The translations under genes were made by a program, and so were the position numbers. Shown piece after piece: positions 53,839 through 62,810 of a DNA stretch of 64,000 nt. The stretch is from Gloeobacter kilaueensis JS1 (lineage in GTDB: Bacteria > Cyanobacteriota > Cyanobacteriia > Gloeobacterales > Gloeobacteraceae). The stretch is taken from positions 3,926,234 to 3,990,233 of the forward strand of contig NC_022600.1 in NCBI RefSeq assembly GCF_000484535.1, written 5' to 3'. The notes under the pieces are model-generated. The model was not told the origin of the DNA. It saw only the letters and a list, made by a program, of their open reading frames with translations, and did no database searches. How positions within the stretch are numbered: the first letter of the stretch is position 1; the number at the start of each line of letters is the position of its first letter.

Positions 53839-55286
53839 AAAAGTTCTGGTCCGTTCTGCTCCTGGCGCTTGCGATCATGCCCCCGGCGGTTGCCCTGGAG
53901 ACACCGCCGCCCCCCGGTCCCCCGCCCACCGTCACCTACCCGACGCCGGTGGAGCGCACCCTCACCAACGGCCTGCGGGTAATCGCCATCCAGCGCACGG
54001 GTGTACCGCTCATCTCCGCCCAGCTCATCGTCAAAAGCGGCAGTGAAGCCGATCCGGCTGCCCTGCCGGGGGTGGCATCGCTCACCGCAGACGTGCTCAC
54101 CCAGGGCACAGCCACCCGCTCCGCCACCGAAATTGCCCAGGCCACCGACGCCCTCGGTGCCCAACTGACTGCCGACGCCGGTTTTGATTCGAGCCGCGTG
54201 CGCGTCAACGCCACCGCGCCCAGGTTTGCCGCCGCCTTCGAGATCTTTGCCGATGTCGTGCGCCGCCCGGTTTTTGCTCCCGAAGAAGTCGAGCGTGCCC
54301 GCACCCAGGCTCTGAGCAGCCTGCAGCTGACCTACAGCAATCCCTCCTCCCTCGCCCCCCTGGTGGCGGAGCGGGCCGTCTACGGCGACGCTCCCTACGG
54401 CCACCCTGCCGACGGCACCCCCAAGTCGGTGAGCACCATTGCCCGCGCCCAACTGCAGCAGTTCCACCAGACCTACTATCGCCCCGACAACGCCGTGCTC
54501 CTGATCGGCGGTGACATTGCCCCGGAGGCAGCCTTTGCCCTGGCGGAGCGCGTCTTTGGCGACTGGCAAAAACCGGCCACAGCCCTGCCTGCGCCCCAGG
54601 CTTCCCCTGTTACTGCACCCACCGCCCGCGTCGTCGTCATCGATCAACCCGAGGCGGGCCGCACCGCGATCGTCGTGAGCCGCATCGGCATCGAGCGGGC
54701 CGATCCCTCCTACTTCGCCGGCATTGTCTCCAACGCCGTGCTCTCCGGTTATTCCGGACGGCTCAACAGCGAAGTGCGCATCAAGCGCGGCCTTTCCTAC
54801 GGTGCTTCTGCCAGCCTCGAAGCCCGGCGCGAACCGGGACCCTTTACTGCCGGCACCCTCGTCGATCACACCAGAGCGGCAGAAGGTGCCCAGGTCATGC
54901 TCGCCACGATCGCAAGCCTCGCAGCCCAGCCTGTGGGAGCAGGCGAACTCAAGCCGCGCAAGGCGGTCGTCACCGGCGGCTTTGCCCGCTCGCTTGAGAC
55001 GATCGATGGCCTGGTGGCCCAGGTGGGCAGACTGGCCCTCTACGGCCTGCCACTCGAAGACATCAACCGCTACATCCCCAGCACCGAAGCTGTCAGCCCA
55101 GAGCAGATCCAGCAGTTTGCCACCGCCCATCTCAAGGACAACCTCTCGCTGGTGCTGGTCGGCAACGCGAAGCTTTTTCTGCCCCAACTACAAAAGCAGT
55201 TTCCAGCACTCGAAGTGATTCCCTTCGCCAAACTCGACCTGGGCCAGGCCAATTTAGGGCGCACGGCAAAAGTGGCTGACAAATAG
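53835..55286 (+). CDS. M16-family peptidase-like protein, non-catalytic partner
   Basis: The 483-residue protein has a signal peptide (about residues 1-20) and the M16 fold, but the position of HxxEH reads PGVASLTADVLTQGTATRS, so it lacks the zinc site. In two-subunit M16 peptidases the partner lacks zinc and completes the substrate cavity. The R/Y-type motif regions of the C-terminal domain (SGYSGRLNSEVRIKRGLSYGASA) are kept. It overlaps the active subunit gene by 4 bp. Confidence 0.9.
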   Translation: MKKFWSVLLLALAIMPPAVALETPPPPGPPPTVTYPTPVERTLTNGLRVIAIQRTGVPLISAQLIVKSGSEADPAALPGVASLTADVLTQGTATRSATEIAQATDALGAQLTADAGFDSSRVRVNATAPRFAAAFEIFADVVRRPVFAPEEVERARTQALSSLQLTYSNPSSLAPLVAERAVYGDAPYGHPADGTPKSVSTIARAQLQQFHQTYYRPDNAVLLIGGDIAPEAAFALAERVFGDWQKPATALPAPQASPVTAPTARVVVIDQPEAGRTAIVVSRIGIERADPSYFAGIVSNAVLSGYSGRLNSEVRIKRGLSYGASASLEARREPGPFTAGTLVDHTRAAEGAQVMLATIASLAAQPVGAGELKPRKAVVTGGFARSLETIDGLVAQVGRLALYGLPLEDINRYIPSTEAVSPEQIQQFATAHLKDNLSLVLVGNAKLFLPQLQKQFPALEVIPFAKLDLGQANLGRTAKVADK

Positions 55287-55299
55287 GAGGCAGCTGCTG

Positions 55300-55863
55300 C
55301 TACCTCCGTAGCCACCCAAAAATCAGGGCGGGGGTAAGAGCGAGGGGCGCTCCCAGTTCTGGCACAGGCAGCTCTTGCGTCTCGTCGCCGAAGAGCAGCG
55401 GTTGCTTACCAGCCGGAAATATCAGCAGCGAGCGCTCGTCAGGATCGATCAACCAGCCTGAACGGGTACCGTGGGCGAGACAGTGCAGCAGGTTACCCGT
55501 TACCCTGGTCTGGCTTTGATCCGGCGACAGAATTTCAATCGCCCAGTCAGGAGCCAGAACGAACCCGTTTGCGACCTCACCTCTAGCATCTAGCGGAATG
55601 CGTTCGCGGACGAATACGGCAATATCTGGAACGATAGATCGTCCTCCGAAGGTACAGCGCAACTCTGGAAAAGCGTCAGCGCCGCCAGTGGCCTCAAAGG
55701 CTGTGGTCAGGTAATGTACCAGTCTGGCCTGCAGTCGGCTGTGCTTTCCCTGGGGCATCGGTTTTTGGATCACCTGACCATCGACAAATTCACTGGCAGG
55801 TTCTGTTTCGGGCAATTGGAGAAAGTCATCGAGAGTGAGCGGCCTGTCGGGTATGCGTACCAT
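55300..55863 (-). CDS. Uma2-family (DUF820) putative nuclease
   Basis: The 187-residue protein matches Uma2: EFVDGQVIQKPMPQGKHSRLQ, VPDIAVFVRERI (catalytic-type PDIAV), WAIEILSPDQSQTRV with an Asp-x-Glu/Gln-type site. The fold is PD-(D/E)xK-like. These proteins are numerous in cyanobacteria with unknown function. It converges with the M16 pair (13 bp between stops). Confidence 0.9.
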   Translation of the reverse strand: MVRIPDRPLTLDDFLQLPETEPASEFVDGQVIQKPMPQGKHSRLQARLVHYLTTAFEATGGADAFPELRCTFGGRSIVPDIAVFVRERIPLDARGEVANGFVLAPDWAIEILSPDQSQTRVTGNLLHCLAHGTRSGWLIDPDERSLLIFPAGKQPLLFGDETQELPVPELGAPLALTPALIFGWLRR

Positions 55864-55899
55864 GTTCGGCTACCTGCATTGCTCCTTTTTGAGTAACTG

Positions 55900-56367
55900 T
55901 CAGACAGGAAATCTTGCATGTTCAAAGTCAAAATAATACCGGTTCTGTTCCGGCAAGTAATGCACCGGCACATGTACATCCCGCAGGTGGAAATGCTGCT
56001 GCAACAAGCCTGCCAGCGCGAGGGCCAGCCCCTCTGGTTGATAGTCGGTTTCGTTGAAGTTTAAATCCTCAACAGTTACAACAATATTTTGCTGCGGTGG
56101 AAGTTGGTCAGAAACAAGCTCCAGCCCCTTTTGCAAATACTGCTGCTCTTCCCCACTCAGGTAGAGCAAATGTTCGGTGAGCCTAACTTCTCTAACAGGA
56201 GCAGACCTCAACCTTGGCATGTCATTTAGATCATCTATTGATAGGAACCTCCATACCCGTGAATCACCATTAGAAGGGTTGCGCACAGCTGAGACTTCAA
56301 TACTGGCGCGTATTTCGATAGAAATACCCCAAGATTTCTGGATTAGTTGATAGCGATAAGTGCTCAT
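55900..56367 (-). CDS. Unrecognised 155-residue protein in an AT-rich patch
   Basis: The protein is soluble with no signal peptide and alternating beta and helix segments (NIVVTVEDLNFNETDYQPEG; LALALAGLLQQHFHLRDVHV). I do not recognise the family. The ATG at 56367 is 9 bp after the end of the broken gene at 56377-56775, so the two were an operon; a toxin/immunity-like pair is conceivable but not shown. Confidence 0.6.
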   Translation of the reverse strand: MSTYRYQLIQKSWGISIEIRASIEVSAVRNPSNGDSRVWRFLSIDDLNDMPRLRSAPVREVRLTEHLLYLSGEEQQYLQKGLELVSDQLPPQQNIVVTVEDLNFNETDYQPEGLALALAGLLQQHFHLRDVHVPVHYLPEQNRYYFDFEHARFPV

Positions 56368-56376
56368 CCTGAAAAG

Positions 56377-56775
56377 TTAGAACTGAAGTTTTTCAAAGAC
56401 CGCAGCAGCAAAGTAATGCTCTTTTCCAAATTTCGTGCCTCTCCTCACATACTCCAGTGTAGTATCCAGAACCCCGCCGTAAAGTAGGCTGTGGGCATTC
56501 ATCCAGCTTGTTGGATCAAGCTGGGCATCTACATCGATCTGCTGAAATGCCTGCAGTATAGATGTATCTACTTAAAATTCAATGACCTGAAGTGAAGGAA
56601 ACCTTCTTTGCCTTTCCTGGAGGCAATTATCAGCCTCCTCCCGTGTCTCCCAGGCATAGACCCCTGGTCCAAGATGTGCTCGGTTTCTCTCGGTAGGCCA
56701 GGGTGTACCAGATGTCCAAAGTCGCTGTGTATCTTCGGCTCCCTGCACCGTATAGAAAGTTTTGTTGGCAGACAA
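56377..56775 (-). pseudogene. Small gene interrupted by an in-frame TAA
   Basis: One frame runs from a TTG at 56775 (AAGGGAAGG just upstream) to a TAA at 56377, broken only by a TAA at 56572-56574. The halves read as one protein: FYTVQGAEDTQRLW and GPGVYAWETREEADNC before the stop; VDTSILQAFQQIDVDAQLDP and EYVRRGTKFGKEHYFAAAVF after it. The intact protein would have about 131 residues. GPGVYAW is reminiscent of ADP-ribosyltransferase-like folds, but this is a weak resemblance. The stop could be a real mutation or a sequencing error. Confidence 0.65.
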
Positions 56776-56877
56776 AGCCTTCCCTTATAACTTTCAGAGC
56801 TACTTCTTATGTTCCCATGTCCAAATATCGCTTGAGGCCGTGCCGCCAGAACCAGCACTTCAGTCCAACAGCACGAT

Positions 56878-57723
56878 TTACGGCGCGTCCGGCTCGATTC
56901 CCAGTTCTCGCAACCGTTCGCTCAGCGATCTGACTTTTTGCTCTGCCTGTTCCGCCCGCAACCGCTCCTGCTCCGCTCGTAAGCGCTCCTGTTCCGCCCG
57001 CAAGCGCTCCTGTTCCGCTCGTAAGCGCTCCTGTTCTGCCCGCAGCCGCTCCCGTTCGGTAGCTTCCTGCTCGCGCTCCACATCCGTCGCTATCCAGTTG
57101 CGCTGTCTGTCGTACCAGCGCAGCCATAGACGCTCCACATCCGCAAATTTTCCCTGCCACAGCCCCAGTCCCAATTGCAACTCTTCAATCCACAGTTCCT
57201 GATAGTCGGGCAGTTCCTGATAGCTTGCCCCCTCCAGCCGAAAGCGCCGGTAGCTATTGCCCATCCTGTCAAACAGGACGTAGTACGGCACCCGCAGAAT
57301 GCTCTCGTAGACTTCCCACTTGGAGGGCGGCTCGCCACCGCGCAGCGTTTCGCCCTGATCTTCTTCTACAGTCGAGGGTGAGAGCAGTTCCACCACGACC
57401 ATCGGAGCGCGGCCTTCCCGCCAGATCACGTAACTCAACCGGCCTACGTCCACCAGTCGCGGCACATCCACGACGCCGAACCAGTCCGGTCGCTTGTAGC
57501 GGCGAGTGTGCAGCGAATCGTAGTAGAGATTGAGGTCAGCGGCGGCAAAAACCCGATCGAGTGGGTACGCCGGAGGCCGAAAAGTCTGGATGAGCAGTTG
57601 GGGTTGCCAGTAGTGGAATTCATCAGGCAAGCCCGGCTCCGCAGCGCTCTCACTTGGTAAATCATACATCGATGGCAAGGGCGGCACGGGTACGGGAGTG
57701 AAAACGGGCTCGTAGCTCGTCAT
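56878..57723 (-). CDS. Uma2-family protein with a C-terminal heptad-repeat coiled coil
   Basis: The 281-residue protein is a Uma2 nuclease-like domain (FHYWQPQLLIQTFRPPAYPL; APMVVVELLSPSTVEEDQG; KWEVYESILRVPYYVLFDR) followed by a charged coiled coil of LRAEQER repeats (about residues 223-258). The long form with a coiled-coil tail is a known cyanobacterial variant. The domain core appears intact. Function unknown. Confidence 0.88.
   Translation of the reverse strand: MTSYEPVFTPVPVPPLPSMYDLPSESAAEPGLPDEFHYWQPQLLIQTFRPPAYPLDRVFAAADLNLYYDSLHTRRYKRPDWFGVVDVPRLVDVGRLSYVIWREGRAPMVVVELLSPSTVEEDQGETLRGGEPPSKWEVYESILRVPYYVLFDRMGNSYRRFRLEGASYQELPDYQELWIEELQLGLGLWQGKFADVERLWLRWYDRQRNWIATDVEREQEATERERLRAEQERLRAEQERLRAEQERLRAEQERLRAEQAEQKVRSLSERLRELGIEPDAP
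56946..57056. repeat. Tandem 21-bp repeats encoding a coiled-coil tail
   Basis: About five copies of a 21-bp unit (core CGCTCCTGTTCCGC) encode the heptad LRAEQER on the minus strand. Copies differ by a few bases. This is a coding repeat, not a CRISPR array, and is liable to expand or contract. Confidence 0.75.
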
Positions 57724-57881
57724 AGCAGTTTCTGGCTGTGGCTGGTTGCTCTTATGGTAAGCGACGGTCGTTGGGGGTCAGGCTCTCAGCCCGCCAACCG
57801 ACTGTCGATCTGCTCTTGCAGTTGGTGGATCTCGATTCCAAGCGCTATAAAAATCTTCGACAGGAATAGTCCGGGTTCTGA

Positions 57882-58337
57882 TTAATATTTCTGGGTATCA
57901 ATGAGCGCCTGAACCAGTTTCGGGTAGATGGCGCAGTATCGCCCGATGCGGTCAGCGTCCTTCTGGGTGGGTGACTCGATCCGAAACAGATCCAGGTTGT
58001 CGTGCATGTCGGCAATCTTGACCCGCAGGGCAACCGGATTGGCTATAACGCGCTGGTAGTAGGCTTCTACTTCCTCGCCGTCCCTCTTTGTCAGTGCATC
58101 GACGGCAGCAACGACGGGGGACGAAAAACCCGCTTCTACAAGCACTTCCAGACTTACCTGCGTGTCTTCGACTACATCGTGCAGGACGGCTGCCATCTTC
58201 TCTTCAGGCGAGGTGAGATGGGCCATAACTCGCCTGGGATGGTCGATATAGGGTTTGCCTGCTTTGTCCACCATGCCCGCGTGGGCAATGGTCGCGATTT
58301 CGATCGCTCTGTCGAGGAGTTGTTGAGGGTTCATCAT
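57882..58337 (-). CDS. HD-domain hydrolase related to RelA/SpoT (MESH1-like)
   Basis: The 151-residue protein is an HD domain: IATIAHAGMVDKAGKPYIDHPRRV, AAVLHDVVEDTQ, and KIADMHDNLD match the metal and substrate residues of (p)ppGpp hydrolases of the MESH1 kind. No synthetase domain is present. It could hydrolyse (p)ppGpp or a related nucleotide. Start at ATG 58337 or the next codon. Confidence 0.82.
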   Translation of the reverse strand: MMNPQQLLDRAIEIATIAHAGMVDKAGKPYIDHPRRVMAHLTSPEEKMAAVLHDVVEDTQVSLEVLVEAGFSSPVVAAVDALTKRDGEEVEAYYQRVIANPVALRVKIADMHDNLDLFRIESPTQKDADRIGRYCAIYPKLVQALIDTQKY

Positions 58338-58431
58338 CCTGCATCTACAATCGGGGCTATTTCAAGTATTGCAGCTGCAAGAAGGCATCCGGAGGAACCA
58401 GAAACTCCGCCAGCCTTCTCAACTCCTACGC

Positions 58432-58896
58432 TCAGGAGTGCGTGCGCATCTGGCGTATCTGCCATTGACCGGAATCGTTGCGTTCCCAGCTTGCCTCAAA
58501 TTGCCCGGACGCTTCGATCAGTTTGCCATCCGGGTCGCGGACGTGCTGGAAGTAGCTGCCGCTTTGAAGGGCAGTGTTTCCATGAACAACAAGTTCCGAT
58601 GGGTGGATGTCGTATACGAGTATTTCATATCGAGCGAAACCGGAGAGAAAGCCAGCGATCACTTTTTTACCGCGCACAGGATCGCTGCCTGGATTGAGGA
58701 TTTCTCCGTCTGGGGCAAAAAGTGCCGCGACCGCCTCGTAGTCCCTGGCAACGATCAGGTTTGTATAGCGATTGAGCAAGCCAGTGATCTGCGTGCGCGC
58801 CTCCGCGTCTCCATCCGCCTCAAGGGCGTGGGCGTTTTTCGCCCTGGTAAGAACGAGAGTCAGGCTTGCACCAATGAACAGTCGTCGTCTCAGCAT
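58432..58896 (-). CDS. Exported SnoaL-like (NTF2-fold) protein
   Basis: The 154-residue protein has a signal peptide (MLRRRLFIGASLTLVL...AHA, about 24 residues) then a SnoaL/DUF4440-type fold: ITGLLNRYTNLIVARDYEAVAALFAPDGEIL and ASWERNDSGQWQIRQM. Ligand unknown. ATG at 58896 has AGGAGG nine bases upstream; the longer frame is unlikely. Confidence 0.78.
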   Translation of the reverse strand: MLRRRLFIGASLTLVLTRAKNAHALEADGDAEARTQITGLLNRYTNLIVARDYEAVAALFAPDGEILNPGSDPVRGKKVIAGFLSGFARYEILVYDIHPSELVVHGNTALQSGSYFQHVRDPDGKLIEASGQFEASWERNDSGQWQIRQMRTHS

Positions 58897-58957
58897 CGAA
58901 TCAGCCTCCTGAACGAACTGTAGAACACAAGCAAGATCAGGGCAGGATTCTGACTCA

Positions 58958-59122
58958 CTAACCGCCGATGTGGTCGGTAGAATCTTCTTTATCGACGCGA
59001 TCGAGCAGAAAGTTCTCGAACCCTTCGGGATCGCCCAGGCTTTCGATGTATTCGAGCAACAGCCGGATCTGGGTCTGGAAGGACCAGCCCTGTTCACCTG
59101 CGATCTGCTGGAAGCTTTTCAA
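58958..59122 (-). CDS. Small protein, 54 residues, coupled to comEC
   Basis: The predicted product (M)KSFQQIAGEQGWSFQTQIRL...LLDRVDKEDSTDHIGG is acidic and helical. Its TTG start lies within the comEC stop (overlap of three bases: TTGA includes the TGA), which suggests coupling. Codon use and a helical, amphipathic pattern support a real gene, but there is no independent ribosome-binding site. Function unknown. Confidence 0.5.
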   Translation of the reverse strand: MKSFQQIAGEQGWSFQTQIRLLLEYIESLGDPEGFENFLLDRVDKEDSTDHIGG

Positions 59123-61371
59123 TGCTCTAGCCCACCCACTGCGCCAATCGTACCATCGACTTTTGGTGGAAATACCTGACCCTGGCTCTGGGAGCGCAGG
59201 ATAGCACCGGCGGGCCAGCTCTGCCAGAGTAGCGCTCCAGCTTCGGCGGTGCCCCAGCATGGGACTGTCCGACTGCAAGAAGGGAGTGTGCGACCGCTGA
59301 CCAGAACGCCCTGCAGACCGCCCAGGGTGAATAGCGAACTGTCGATGCGCCCGTCGCCCATCCAGATCCACCCCACACCGGCAAGCTGCGGTCGGTAGCG
59401 CTGCAGGAGCCATTGCTGGGCTTTGGGATGGAGCGCTCCTAAAAGCAGCAAGCGGGTAGAACTGGATTCGAGAACCAGCACGGCGGGTTCAGCGGCGATC
59501 ACCCTGAGCCGGACGCGATCTGTGAGCGGCAGTACCTGGCCTGCTCGAAGGGGGGAGCGGACAGTTGCAGGCACCTGCGCCAGCATCTGTCGCCAGGTAA
59601 TGGACCAGGGAGGCGCTGTGCCGTCGTAGAGTACCGGAATGTCCGTTGCCGCAAGCAGCGCTCCTAATCCGCCGCTCTGCCAGGGAAGGGCAGCGGTGAC
59701 GATCGCCCCGTCCAGGCCCAGGCGACCGCGCTGCTCCAGGTAGGGGAGGAGGACGCGCTGGACAGCAGCATCGGTGCCGCCTCCGAAGACGAGAGTGCGG
59801 CGGCCCGCCTCGATCACCGCAACCTGGGAGCGACCGGCGGCGAGGACGGCGAGGTTCACTTCCGGTTGGGGCAGCCAGCCGGGAGCGATCAAAACAGCGA
59901 TCGCCGCGAGCGGCAGGAACCCGTTCGCGTAGCGGGTGTGAGCAGCGATCAGCAGGGCGTAGAGGGCGATCATCTGGACGGGCAGCAGCAATCCTGGGGT
60001 GAGCAGGCTGATGGGCCAGCTACCCACCAGGCGCACGGCCCAGTCGAGCAGTGCAACCAGCCAGCCCAGGGGGAGATCGAGCGGCAGAGCGAGAGCCGGA
60101 TGGATCAAAGCGAGGAGGCTGGCGGCCATGCCGCCCAGGGTAAGCGCTTCGACGATCGGTACGGCCAGAACGTTGAGCGGCAGCGAAAAAGCGCTCCACT
60201 GGCCAAAGACCAGCAGTTGCAGGGGCAGCGTCCAGAGACCGGCAGCGAGGCTGGTGGCGGTGGCGGCGGCGAGGGGAGCCGGGAGCGCTTCGAGGGCAGG
60301 GGTGAGCCGGGGGGCGGTGACGATGAGCCCCAGGGTGGCAAGAAAGCTAAAGGCAAAGCCCAGATCCCAGATCCAGAGCGGATTGACAAGAAGGAGCAGG
60401 CAGGCGGCGAGGAGCAGCGCACTGAAAGCTTCGGCCTTTTCATCGAGGGCGAGGGCGACGAGGGCCACCCCTCCCATTGCCGCCGCCCGCAAGATCGAAG
60501 GGCTGGCTCCCGCCAGGCCGACGAAGAGCACGAGCAGGCTGCCCCCGACGATGATCTGCGCTGGCGGTGGACGGCGGCGCAGGAGCGCCAGGGCACTTCC
60601 CAGGATCAGCGAAACCTGGGTGCCGGAGGCGGCGAGCAGATGGGCCATTCCGACGTTGCGGTAGCGATCCTGCAGCTCCCTGGGTAGATCGACGGCGCTG
60701 CTGCCGACGATGAGCGAGCTGAAAAGCGCTCCCGCCTCTGCGCCCAGATAATGCTGGTGGGTGTGGAGGATGCGTCCTCGCACCCAGTCGAAGGGGTTGA
60801 AGGCAGCGGGGGCAATCGGGGTAAGAGCGGTGGCAGCAAGGACGCTGAAGGCTCCCTGCTGGGCTAAGAACGCCCGCTCATCGAAGCTGTGGGGATTGGT
60901 GGGCTGAGCCGGACGGCGCAGATCGCCCGTTACCCGCACGCGCGCTCCTTCCCCGATTACAGGCTGAACGGGAGCGCGCACCGCGACCCGACCGTGCTCG
61001 GGGGCATCCAGTTCCAGCAAGAAGCGCTGGGCGGCTGGATTCTGGCGGGATGCCCCCACTACCCGGCCTACCAGGACAATACCCCGGCGCGGGGCGGTGT
61101 TGCTGATGTCGTTGGCGGCTGGATGGGGTGTGCGCAGGTAGAGGTAGGGGCTTGCTCCCACCGCCAGGACCGTAGCCAGCACCCAGACCCGCCAGGGAGG
61201 CAGGGCGAAGTGGCGCAGAGCAGCGGTCGCTCCGATGAGCCCTACTACTCCCAGCCCCAGCCAGCCCCAGGGCCAGGGCGAAAAGAGCAGTCCGGCAAGA
61301 AAGGCTCCCGCGAGCAGGTAGAAGCTGTTGCGCTCCAAGGCCAGATCCGATAGTGACCTGCCAATGCTCAA
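59119..61371 (-). CDS. comEC: ComEC/Rec2 DNA-uptake channel protein
   Basis: The 750-residue protein has about ten helices, an N-terminal OB-like soluble domain (IVLVGRVVGASRQNPAAQRFLLELDAPEHG), the competence core (NVGMAHLLAASGTQVSLILGSAL; GASPSILRAAAMGGVAL) and a beta-lactamase-like C-terminal domain. That C-terminal domain lacks the classic HxHxDH metal motif, as in many cyanobacterial versions. It carries single-stranded DNA across the membrane during natural transformation. The start is a TTG at 61371, tentative. Confidence 0.88.
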   Translation of the reverse strand: MSIGRSLSDLALERNSFYLLAGAFLAGLLFSPWPWGWLGLGVVGLIGATAALRHFALPPWRVWVLATVLAVGASPYLYLRTPHPAANDISNTAPRRGIVLVGRVVGASRQNPAAQRFLLELDAPEHGRVAVRAPVQPVIGEGARVRVTGDLRRPAQPTNPHSFDERAFLAQQGAFSVLAATALTPIAPAAFNPFDWVRGRILHTHQHYLGAEAGALFSSLIVGSSAVDLPRELQDRYRNVGMAHLLAASGTQVSLILGSALALLRRRPPPAQIIVGGSLLVLFVGLAGASPSILRAAAMGGVALVALALDEKAEAFSALLLAACLLLLVNPLWIWDLGFAFSFLATLGLIVTAPRLTPALEALPAPLAAATATSLAAGLWTLPLQLLVFGQWSAFSLPLNVLAVPIVEALTLGGMAASLLALIHPALALPLDLPLGWLVALLDWAVRLVGSWPISLLTPGLLLPVQMIALYALLIAAHTRYANGFLPLAAIAVLIAPGWLPQPEVNLAVLAAGRSQVAVIEAGRRTLVFGGGTDAAVQRVLLPYLEQRGRLGLDGAIVTAALPWQSGGLGALLAATDIPVLYDGTAPPWSITWRQMLAQVPATVRSPLRAGQVLPLTDRVRLRVIAAEPAVLVLESSSTRLLLLGALHPKAQQWLLQRYRPQLAGVGWIWMGDGRIDSSLFTLGGLQGVLVSGRTLPSCSRTVPCWGTAEAGALLWQSWPAGAILRSQSQGQVFPPKVDGTIGAVGGLEH

Positions 61372-61445
61372 AAGTTCTGTCCCCGAGACGCAAGCAAATG
61401 GCCGGGATCGCTCCCGCGCCTGTCCGGCCCCGTCGGGCGACCCGG

Positions 61446-62810
61446 CTAGGTGCCGGCAGAAGGAGCAAGATTTGCGGCTGGGGCAGCAAGCGGGGCGATC
61501 GGCAGACGAACGGCGAAGGTCGAACCGGCGGGTGAACTCTCGGCAAGTTCGAGGCTGCCGCCGTGGGCCAGCACAATCGCCCGGCAGATGGCAAGGCCCA
61601 GACCATTGCCGCCCACCGCCCGGCTGCGGGCCGTATCGACCCGATAAAAGCGCTCGAAGATATGGGCCTGGTGCTCCGGCGGGATGCCGATGCCGGTGTC
61701 GCGGACGGTGACGAGCGCCTGGCGCGGACTGGCCTGCTGCAGCTCGATATCGACCCGGCCTCCGCTCGGGGTGTACTTGATCGCGTTGGTGATCAAGTTG
61801 GTAAAAAGCCGGTAGATCTGGTCGCTGTCGGCCATCAGTCCTACCTGGGTCTCGCCCGGCGGGCGGTAGTACAGGCCGACCCCAGCGGCGAGGGCAACCG
61901 GAGCCAGCTCTTCGCTTAGATCCGCCAGGATTTCACCCAGGCCGCAGAACGGTTGCGGGCTACCCCCGGACTGGCGATGGTCGGAGCGGGCCAGAAACAA
62001 CAAATCGGTGACCAGCGTCCCCAGGCGTTCACCAGCGCGGTCGATCGCCCGCAATCGCTCCTCCGTGCGCAGCGGATCGGCGGCGACGCCCTGCTTGAGC
62101 GCTGCCTGAGCATTCGCTCTTATCGCGGCGAGCGGTGTGCGCAACTCGTGACCGGCGTCGGCAGTAAACTGCTGCAGCCGCGTATAGGACTGCTCGATCG
62201 GCACGATCGCAAGCCCCGCCAGCCACCAGCCCACCAGCCCGACGGTGGCAAGGGTGAGGGGCACGCCCACCAGCAGCGTCACCCCGACTCGGTGGAGGCG
62301 CTGCTGGGCCGGGGCGAGGGAGAGGCCGACCTGCAGGTAGCCCATCGTCGTCGCTTCGACCACCAGTGGAACGGTGCGCTCGCGGTAATCCGGCCTGCCG
62401 CTCACGGTGCGCAGATTCTGGGTGAGGACAGGAGCCGGGGGATGGCCGGGAGTCTGGCCAAAGGACAGCCGCAGCCTGCCCTCGAAGTCGTACCAGCGCA
62501 CGTAACCAGCTGGAAAATCACCGCTCTGCGCTTCGGCGGCAAACGGGGCGCGCTCGAAGCGGCGGCGCATCACCAGCAGATCGTCCGCGTCGCCGTCGCC
62601 CACTTCGAGGCTGCTGGCAAGAGTCTGGGAGAGATTTTCGAGATCGCGGTCCACCTCGCTTAGCTGTTGCTCGCCGAAGAACAGATAAAAGCCGCAGGCC
62701 GCCGCCAGGACGATCGCCCCCATCGCCCCGGTGTACCAGAGCGCCAGCCGCAGGCGCGTCCGCTCGAAGAGCGTCTTTTCAGCAGTGGGTGAGCCGATAG
62801 CCGATGCCAT
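61446..62810 (-). CDS. Sensor histidine kinase, RppB-like
   Basis: The 454-residue protein has two helices flanking a periplasmic domain of about 140 residues, then HisKA (FTADAGHELRTPLAAIRANA) and HATPase (ITNAIKYTPSGGRVDI; VRDTGIGIPPEHQAHIF; GGNGLGLAICRAIV). It resembles RppB/NrsS-type kinases of cyanobacteria. It overlaps the upstream regulator gene by 32 bp. ATG at 62810 was preferred to 62846 because it follows a family-like start. Signal possibly a metal, from the efflux neighbour. Confidence 0.88.
   Translation of the reverse strand: MASAIGSPTAEKTLFERTRLRLALWYTGAMGAIVLAAACGFYLFFGEQQLSEVDRDLENLSQTLASSLEVGDGDADDLLVMRRRFERAPFAAEAQSGDFPAGYVRWYDFEGRLRLSFGQTPGHPPAPVLTQNLRTVSGRPDYRERTVPLVVEATTMGYLQVGLSLAPAQQRLHRVGVTLLVGVPLTLATVGLVGWWLAGLAIVPIEQSYTRLQQFTADAGHELRTPLAAIRANAQAALKQGVAADPLRTEERLRAIDRAGERLGTLVTDLLFLARSDHRQSGGSPQPFCGLGEILADLSEELAPVALAAGVGLYYRPPGETQVGLMADSDQIYRLFTNLITNAIKYTPSGGRVDIELQQASPRQALVTVRDTGIGIPPEHQAHIFERFYRVDTARSRAVGGNGLGLAICRAIVLAHGGSLELAESSPAGSTFAVRLPIAPLAAPAANLAPSAGT

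Noticed and set aside
53784..55187. Long minus-strand open frame (467 codons) opposite the M16 partner gene
   Set aside because: It is antisense to a clear M16 gene and its Gly/Ala-rich product shows no domain.
56946..57056. CRISPR-like short repeats
   Set aside because: The units are directly adjacent without spacers and encode a coiled coil.
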